49,769 bases of DNA, from positions 1 to 49,769 of the forward strand of contig WHUX01000307.1 of the NCBI GenBank assembly GCA_015179025.1, written 5' to 3'. The notes under the pieces are model-generated. The model saw nothing but the letters and a program-made list of their open reading frames with translations, made no database searches and was not told the origin of the DNA. Shown piece after piece: positions 43,659-49,769 of this stretch. This DNA comes from Terfezia claveryi (taxonomy: Eukaryota > Ascomycota > Pezizomycetes > Pezizales > Pezizaceae). A program made the position numbers and the translations under genes. Each line of letters starts with the position of its first letter. The first letter of the stretch is position 1.

Positions 43659-46600
43659 TTACTAACACTAGCAAGAGACCTACCCAGAGTCATTTATCTT
43701 TATCTGTGTTTTTTTACCCACACCTATGTCTGTTGATAAATCTCGCTTGTTTGGCGAGCATTTTGTAGTACTAATAACTGTTAATTTATCGTAAAATAGT
43801 GGTAACATCAGCTCTCATAGATTGTGGTGCTTCACAAATTGCATTCATTGATCAGACCTTTGTTAGCAAATATTCCATACCAATCTTCAAGTTAAAGACC
43901 CCCATCTTCTCGACGTTATTGATGGCCGCTCCATCTCTTCTGGGGCTATTACCGACCTCGCGTGTCTGCCCAGTGCCATTGAAGACCATTCAGAGGACCT
44001 ACTGATGTTTGTGACTAAACTAAAATATCCAATTGTGCTTGGGATACCGTGGCTTAGAATGCACAATGTATCAGTCAGCTTCGGCTCTTACCACTTGCAA
44101 TTCAACAGCCATTATTGCAGAAAGAACTGCGGAGGTCCAAAAATTACTATCACGGGGCTATACACCTTACTACCCCTGATAATCCACCTAGCCTAGGTAG
44201 TACACTAGCCCGTACACATCAATGCTGCCTATCCCCCTGTCCCCCTAGCGCCCCAAAACCCCTGAACATTAGCTTTATCGGGGCAAGGGCTTTCGCTTAC
44301 CTCACCAGGAGGCACAAGTTGAAGGCACACGCTCTGTCCATACATGAGGTGAACCTAGAGATCAACAAGACGAGATCCAAGGAGGAGTGGAAATCCATGG
44401 TTCTGGATGAATACCATAAATTCATTGACCTGTTCATAGAAAAAGCAGCAGAAAAGCTTGCCCCCATCGACTATATGACCATACAATCCCACTGGTAGCA
44501 AGTAAGACCCTCCCTTATGGACCTCTCCATGGGATATCCTGAGTAGAACTGGAAGCTCTGAAAAAATATCTGGAGGAAAACCTTAATAAGAACTTCATCC
44601 GCCACAGCTCCTCTCCAGCGGGTGCCTCAGTGCTATTTGTGAAGAAGTCAGATGGCTCTCTTTGGTTGTGTATTGATTATCATGGCCTGAATGAGATAAT
44701 GGTCAAGAACAGGTACCACTTACCCCTGATCTAGGAGACATTAGCTAGGCTTTCCAAGGCAAAATAGTTCACCAAATTGGATCTGAAAGGGGCATACAAC
44801 TTGGTACAAATTGCTGAGGGAGAGGAGTAGAAAACTGCCTTCTGGATACAATATGGCATTTTGAGTACAATGTGATGCCTTTCGGCCTAACCAATGCCCC
44901 ACCTCTTTTCAGCACTTTATCAATGATACTCTGCAGGACTTTCTGGACATATTCTATACCGCCTACCTGGACAATATCCTCATCTACTTGAATACTCTAG
45001 TGGAATACAAGATCTACATCCGACAAGTGCTGGAGAAGCTGGAAGGAGCTGGGTTATATCTGAAGCCGGAAAAATGCGAGTTCCATGTGCAGAAGATCAA
45101 GTATCTGAGGCTGATTATCACTACAGAGGGCATCCAGATGGACCCTGCGAAGGTTGCTGCAATCCAGGAGTGGGAAACTCCAGCCAACCTCAAGGATGTA
45201 CAGGCCTTCCTGGGATTCGCCAACTTCTACTGCCAGTTTATCCTAGGATACTCAAAGATTATAGCACCCTTGATGGTGTTGATAAGGAGAAAGGGTATGG
45301 ACAAAAGCTAGTGCTTCCAATAGAGTTTAGAAGCCCAATCTGCCTTCGAGAAGCTCAAGGAAGCCATCTACTCAGCCCCAATCCTGACCCATTTTGACCT
45401 CGATAGTGAGTGCATCATGGAAACGGATGCCTCCGACTATATCTCTACTGGAATCCTGTCCTAGTATGTCAATGGAGTCCTCCACCTAATGGCCTATTTC
45501 TCCAAAAAGCACTCCCCGGCAGAGTGTAATTACGAGATCTATAATAAAGAATTAATGGCTATTGTGCGAGCTTTTGAGGAATGGAGGCCCCACTTGGAGT
45601 TAGCGAAGGGGGTTATCGAGGTCCTTTCTGACCACAAGAACCTAGAATAGTTCACAACTACCAAGCTGTTGAATCGCCTGCAGGCTAGGTGGTCAGAATT
45701 CCTGTTCCAGTTCAACTTCAAAATCAAGTACCGGCTAGAAAAGGCTGGTGGGAAACCAGACGCACTGACTAGGAGATCAGGAGATCTCCCTAAGGAGGGG
45801 GATGAAAGGCTAAAATACTTGAACCAGGTAGTACTGAAGCCAGAAAATCTTGACCTGGCCGCCAACGTTCTGGCTAAGGCTGAGGCTGAAGCTGACATTG
45901 CGGATGTCGAGGTAGAGATTGTGGATGTCGAGGCCAATGCAGATGCTAGAAGTGATCTTCGACAACAGGTAAAAAGGGCATACGCGGATGACCCACTGGC
46001 CAAAGACATTATCAGCGCAGTAGATTCCGCCCAGCGCCGCCACCCCAAAATTTCCCTGGCTGAGTGTACCGTCCAGGAGGGCATCCTCTACTACCTCGAA
46101 TGGCTCTATATACTGGAAGGAGAACTGCGCCTGCGATTGATCAAGGAAGACCATGACAGCCTAATTGCAGGTCACTCTAGGGTGGCTAAAACGTTGGAGC
46201 TACTAGCTAGGGAATATATATGGATTGATCAGCAGAAGGACATGGAACAGTATGTACGGAATTGCCATATTTGCAAACGTTCTAAGCCTGTCCGCCACGC
46301 CCCATATGGGACCCTGAAACCTCTGGACATCCCAGATCAACCCTAGCTGCACCTAACTATAGACTTCGTAACAGGATTGCCAGAAGACACAGGGTTTAAC
46401 GCCATCCTGATGGTGGTAGACCAATTAATGAAGATAAGGCATGTTATACCTTGCCGGAATACCTGCTTCGCTCTGGAGTTAGCCAACCTCTACCTCAATA
46501 ATGTATTCCAGTACTATGGCCTCCCTGAATCAATTGTATCTGACCGTAGCCTCCAGTTTACTTCAGAATTCTGGCAAGTCTTCTATGAACTTCTGGGGAT

Positions 46601-47410
46601 CAAAGTTCGTCTGTCAACAGCTTACCACCCCTAGATGGACAGCCAATTGGAGAGGATGAATGCCATCATGGAGCAGTATTTGAGGGCTTTCGTCAATTAC
46701 CAGCAGGACAACTGGGTTTCGTTGCAGGCGACTTGTGAATTTGCTACCAACAACCAGTTCTCAAAGTCCTCAAAAACCTTCCTCTTCCTAGCTAATTACA
46801 GTTGGCACCCCCGATTCGTAGATGCTCTGACGCCCCTGCAGTGAATCCACCCCCCGGCTAAAGAGTTCGCAGCTAGAATTACAGAGCTCCACTTTGACTT
46901 GAAAGCTAAGCTGGGATATGCACAAGCCAGGCAAGCCGAATATGCCAATGGATTATGGTTGCCAGCCCCTAGGTATCAGCCAGAAGATAAGGTGTGGCTC
47001 TCCAGCAGGCACTTCGGGATGGAATGGCCATCTCGCAAGCTCAACTATAAGTTTCTGGGTCCATTCGAGGTAGTGGCCGCTATAGGCACTCATGCCTATC
47101 GCTTGAGGTTCCCTAAGGATATCAAACGCCACCCAGTTGTACACATATTGGAAATTGAGCTAGCGGCTAACAATCTCCTCCCAGGGCAGAAACACCCTCC
47201 TCCCCTCCTATGGTGATCAAAGGAGAAGAGGAGTAGGAGTTTGAAGAGGTATTGGACTCGAGGAATAGGTACAATCACCTGGAATACAATGTCAAGTGGT
47301 TAGGGGATGAAGAGACTACCTAGCAACCTAGGGAAGACTTGGAAAATGCACAGGACTTGGTCACCCTATTCCACCAATGATACTCGAGGAAGCCTTGCCC
47401 AGTTGAATGA
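43650..47410 (+). pseudogene. pol: Pol of copy J: protease to chromodomain
   Basis: Protease with LIDCGASQ (about 43813-43840). RT with VKKSDGS and YLDN (D to N, about 44966-44978). RNase H (ETDASDY, about 45422). Linker AEAEADIADVEVEIVDVEANAD (45875-45945), a diverged form of the Ala-Glu repeat. Integrase (about 46030-46700: zinc finger, DFVTGLPED, VSDRSLQF, DSQLERMN, in which the G-Q-S of other copies has changed). Chromodomain remnant (about 47230-47340) to TGA 47408-47410. Many Trp-to-TAG changes, for example at 44828-44830. Confidence 0.88.
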
Positions 47411-47537
47411 TGTCAGACCTTTTGTATTCTTATTCTTGTTTGGAGTTGGGGTTCTTGTTTCTACCCTTGTTATTGTTTTCCATATTGATTTTGCTAGTTG
47501 TCTTGCCTAGGCCTCCTAGTCACTGGAGCTTCAGCCT

Positions 47538-47550
47538 AAAGGGGGGATAG
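47538..47550 (+). other. Polypurine tract of copy J
   Basis: AAAGGGGGGATAG directly before the 3' LTR start TGTAACAACC. Unchanged in spite of the decayed pol upstream. Confidence 0.88.
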
Positions 47551-47905
47551 TGTAACAACCGTGTGCTTAGTTGTCCTTGCCATCACCTGCGATTGTAGGT
47601 GATGGGTTATTGCCATTGTTGTCTTTGTCATCACCTGCGATCGCAGGTGATAGGTTGTTGCTATTCTTACCTTACTTGGCTTCCAAGATAAGAATCTCGA
47701 GAAGCTTATATCCTCATTGCCTTGACAGAATTATGTATATATAGACCTTGTCCCTCGTACTGTCGTTGAATCCCTATCTAACATTTTGTATACCGAATAT
47801 AGGACCTTGCTTCTCCCAGCGCTTGTACACCTCCCTTGAGCATATCCTTGTCTTGTACAAACAATTCTGTAGTATAGCTGCCTCCCTCCGACACATGCAG
47901 CAACC
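47551..47905 (+). repeat. 3' LTR of copy J (truncated)
   Basis: Contains two ATCACCTGCGAT-type dyads; the second (about 47629-47650) is a perfect 22-bp palindrome with arms CACCTGC and GCAGGTG. TATA run at about 47735-47742. Breaks off in U5 at GCAGCAACC, where E's LTR begins. The last 200 or so bases are missing. Confidence 0.92.
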
Positions 47906-48243
47906 TGTATTTATTTCCTTAGTCATCAGATCTCAGAGGAGTATAAATAGGCCACTGGATTCCCTCTGGAATCCACAGAAAGACAAGAAGCAACAAGCAA
48001 GCAAACAGAGCAAGCAAGCCTATATTCTGATCAGATCAAGATCATATAGCTTAGATAGCACAAATCATATAAGATAGATTACACCAGTTAATTACTGTTC
48101 CCTCCGGAAACGTCCCACATAGTAATCTCCCTACCCTTCTGAGGTCTTACCTCAGCAGAACCGAAATACACAAACGTCCATGCCTATGGATATAGATTGT
48201 ATAAACGGTACCAAATGAATACTGTCTAGTACCATTCATTACA
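47906..48243 (+). repeat. 5' LTR of copy E, right half only
   Basis: Matches the D LTR from TGTATTTATTTCCTTAG to ATTCATTACA, including TATAAATA (about 47943) but lacking the U3 enhancer repeats. Directly joined to J's broken LTR without a target duplication. Confidence 0.92.
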
Positions 48244-48601
48244 TTTATTTTAACTCACTTACCTAATCTTTACTCTTAAATCCAAGGCCTGATCAACCTT
48301 TGGATACCTTTATTACACTCACGCAAGTGTATACAATTCGACATACAAGTGCAAATATAAAATTGATATCGTTATTCAACTAGCAAGCCAATAAAAAAAA
48401 ATCCTACAAATGAGACATCAGACTCTCAACTGCAGTACATCAATAAAGACTTAGAAGCAAGCTAAGCAGAGCTCTAACGGGCAATGGTATCCTACATTAA
48501 ACAATCCCACCCTCGTTCACAACACTTTTCCTAATAAGATCGACAACTCATCTTGCACTTCTAGCAACCGCCATTATATCTGTACCTGTAAATCCAGTAC
48601 A

Positions 48602-49075
48602 CTATTGAAAAACCGGCCCCCCAGGTCCAGGAATAATTGGTCTAAACAACCAAGCGTTACAATCCCAAGGCTCAAATCTCGCTTCCTCCACTGCAGCCAT
48701 TTCCTCAAGAAAAGAATTACCTCCATCAGAACCTTCCTTAGGCACAGACATCTCTACCAATACCTCTGCACCCCCAACGTCTACCTCAACACACCAATCA
48801 GAAAAAGTGACACTCTTGCTGGAAGAACTAGAACTAGATTCTAGACCAGTAGACGAAGAAAAACTAGGACTATAAGAAATATCAAGATCCTGACATCCAG
48901 CCTCACTAGCTGCGTGAGCCACTGAGCCAACAGAACTATCAGTTGAACGGAGATTATAAGGATTATCAGCCACCACACCATTAGCACAGAAAGGTGCCAA
49001 AGAAGAAAAGTAACTCGACAATAGTATCGCATAACCAGCTGCATTTAGTTGTGGACAGATGATAAAATCAGACAT
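48602..49075 (-). CDS. Antisense ORF upstream of gag, copy E (157 residues, open)
   Basis: Minus strand, ATG at 49075-49073, one base away from gag's ATG at 49077. Open for 157 residues to TAG at 48602-48604; in D the same codon is TGG and the frame goes on about 25 residues, so E may be shortened. The open frame also extends upstream into gag antisense (to 49288), but MSDF was chosen because D's copy starts there too. Features: Ser-rich block (SPSFSSSTGLESSSSSSS), K-S-V-T-F-S-D, an acidic Val/Glu segment, then FEPWDCNAWLFRP. No signal peptide, membrane segment or known domain. K-x-V-T-F resembles the RVxF motif that docks protein phosphatase 1; this is inference only. Function unknown. Confidence 0.55.
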   Translation of the reverse strand: MSDFIICPQLNAAGYAILLSSYFSSLAPFCANGVVADNPYNLRSTDSSVGSVAHAASEAGCQDLDISYSPSFSSSTGLESSSSSSSKSVTFSDWCVEVDVGGAEVLVEMSVPKEGSDGGNSFLEEMAAVEEARFEPWDCNAWLFRPIIPGPGGPVFQ

Positions 49076-49076
49076 A

Positions 49077-49769
49077 ATGGCATCTGAACTAAGTAAGAAG
49101 ACTAAGAGGTCGAGATGGTTAACTATGTTACTCGAAGATATTAAGAAATTAGTAGAAGAAACTCCCAGAAAGACCAGATTTGTAGTTCCTAACACGGAAG
49201 GGGAAATAAATCTGCCCATAGATATAGAATTAGGAGAACTAGGTGGAGCAGGAACCAAACTATATTTTAGTATGGCTTTACCTCTCACACTAGAAGAATT
49301 TTGGGACAGACATCTTCCAACAATTGAGGAGATTTTAAAATATACTCGCTTAATAGGACATGCCCAACAGTATCATCCTGATGATACTCAACTCTTAATG
49401 GAAGCCATAGCAAAACACTATTTATGGCTAACACCTTACCCATTCAAAGAAGAAGACTTAGAAATGTACGCATTTTTAAATAAAGAATTAAAAAAACCTG
49501 TTGTTCCACTTTTAAAAAAACCGAATTGGGTAATAAACAACTGGGAAGAAATAATGGTATTTATGATGAGTGGCACTTATCTAGAAGAATCAGCACATAC
49601 CATGGAGGATTTTTTCAATCCTAGCAAAGAACTTTCAGGAGCATTCCTAAGAATACCAAAAGATCAATTGAAAGGCAAAGGTCAAACACCTGAGACACCA
49701 GAAAGGAGGACTGGGTCAGCCAAAGAACCAGACGATAAAGACCAACCACCAGAAGATATAGATTACCGG
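49077..49769 (+). CDS. gag: Gag of copy E, N-terminal part (open to the window edge)
   Basis: Open for all 231 codons from MASELSKKTKRSRW to the window end, no stop or shift. Relative to D it lacks the early extra base and has the base D lost at GAAGAAGAC, so it represents the working frame. Contains PLTLEEFWDRHLPTIEE and WLTPYPFKEEDLE, then a Lys/Pro/Glu-rich region. The Gag core and zinc knuckle should follow outside the window. G's gag aligns in part (TPPATKAFWDKNEL). Confidence 0.85.
   Translation, partial: MASELSKKTKRSRWLTMLLEDIKKLVEETPRKTRFVVPNTEGEINLPIDIELGELGGAGTKLYFSMALPLTLEEFWDRHLPTIEEILKYTRLIGHAQQYHPDDTQLLMEAIAKHYLWLTPYPFKEEDLEMYAFLNKELKKPVVPLLKKPNWVINNWEEIMVFMMSGTYLEESAHTMEDFFNPSKELSGAFLRIPKDQLKGKGQTPETPERRTGSAKEPDDKDQPPEDIDYR

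Larger units (their letters stand above)
32108..47905 (+). mobile_element. Family 1 chromovirus, copy J (split by G, 3' LTR truncated)
   Basis: 5' LTR begins at 32108 against H and is interrupted by G (32439-42109). The LTR, gag and pol resume from 42110 and run to a polypurine tract and a 3' LTR that stops short at 47905. Gag and pol are full of TAG stops. Older than G. The right-hand target duplication is lost with the LTR end. Confidence 0.93.
47906..49769 (+). mobile_element. Family 2 chromovirus, copy E (5' part, runs off the right edge)
   Basis: Partial LTR, leader, antisense ORF and an open gag to the end of the window. About as close to D as a recent relative, but with the gag and antisense frames intact where D is shifted. 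The leader 48244-48537 holds the 17-nt block at 48284-48300; no other feature seen. Confidence 0.92.

Noticed and set aside
1..49769. Host genes, tRNA, rRNA or introns
   Set aside because: Every stretch is accounted for by the elements listed; no other conserved protein or RNA gene was recognised.

Overview
The window is a fungal retrotransposon graveyard with no recognisable host gene. All coding sequence belongs to LTR retrotransposons of the Ty3/Gypsy chromovirus type (gag zinc knuckle, aspartic protease, reverse transcriptase, RNase H, integrase and a C-terminal chromodomain). The transition-biased decay of the copies (C-to-T and G-to-A, making TAG and TGA stops) fits RIP-like mutation or cytosine-methylation decay in a filamentous fungus. 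I cannot place it further by sequence alone.

Three families are present. Family 1 (LTR about 560-610 bp, TGTCACAACC...GTTACA, polypurine tract AAAGGGGGGATAG) has five copies: A (1-6217, minus), B (6218-10683, minus, left part outside), C (10684-23326, plus, left part outside), I (24867-31280, plus, both ends present) and J (32108-47905, plus). Family 2 (LTR about 717 bp, TGTAATG...CATTACA) has D (13882-22910, plus, both ends present), E (47906 to the right edge, plus), H (minus, in pieces at 23327-24866 and 31281-32107) and a solo LTR (9041-9714). Family 3 (LTR 629 bp, TGTAAGG...CTTACA) has G (32439-42109, plus, both ends present).

The layout is a nest. H is the oldest base. C, I and J inserted into H. 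B inserted into C's reverse transcriptase, and A inserted into B's RNase H/integrase linker, giving A in B in C in H. D sits in C's 3' LTR (target duplication CATTG). The solo LTR sits in B's gag (AACAG). I sits in H (ATATG) and G in J's 5' LTR (CCTTG). J's 3' LTR and E's 5' LTR are both truncated and fused at 47905/47906.

The gene programme is standard gag-pol, with three additions that stand out. (1) Families 2 and 3 carry an antisense reading frame between the 5' LTR and gag, head to head with gag, with start codons 1-2 bases apart (D, E) or overlapping in a CATG (G). The predicted proteins share a K-x-V-T-F-x-D motif and a downstream W-D-x(2-3)-W motif. This is the best candidate for something undescribed. 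(2) Family 1 has a textbook -1 frameshift signal at the gag-pol junction: heptamer GGGAAAA, 5-nt spacer and a 9-bp stem that encloses the gag stop. It is conserved in three copies, with a weakened remnant in a fourth. (3) Families 2 and 3 carry an array of zinc knuckles between RNase H and integrase. The LTRs also hold subfamily-specific palindromes and tandem bZIP-type sites.
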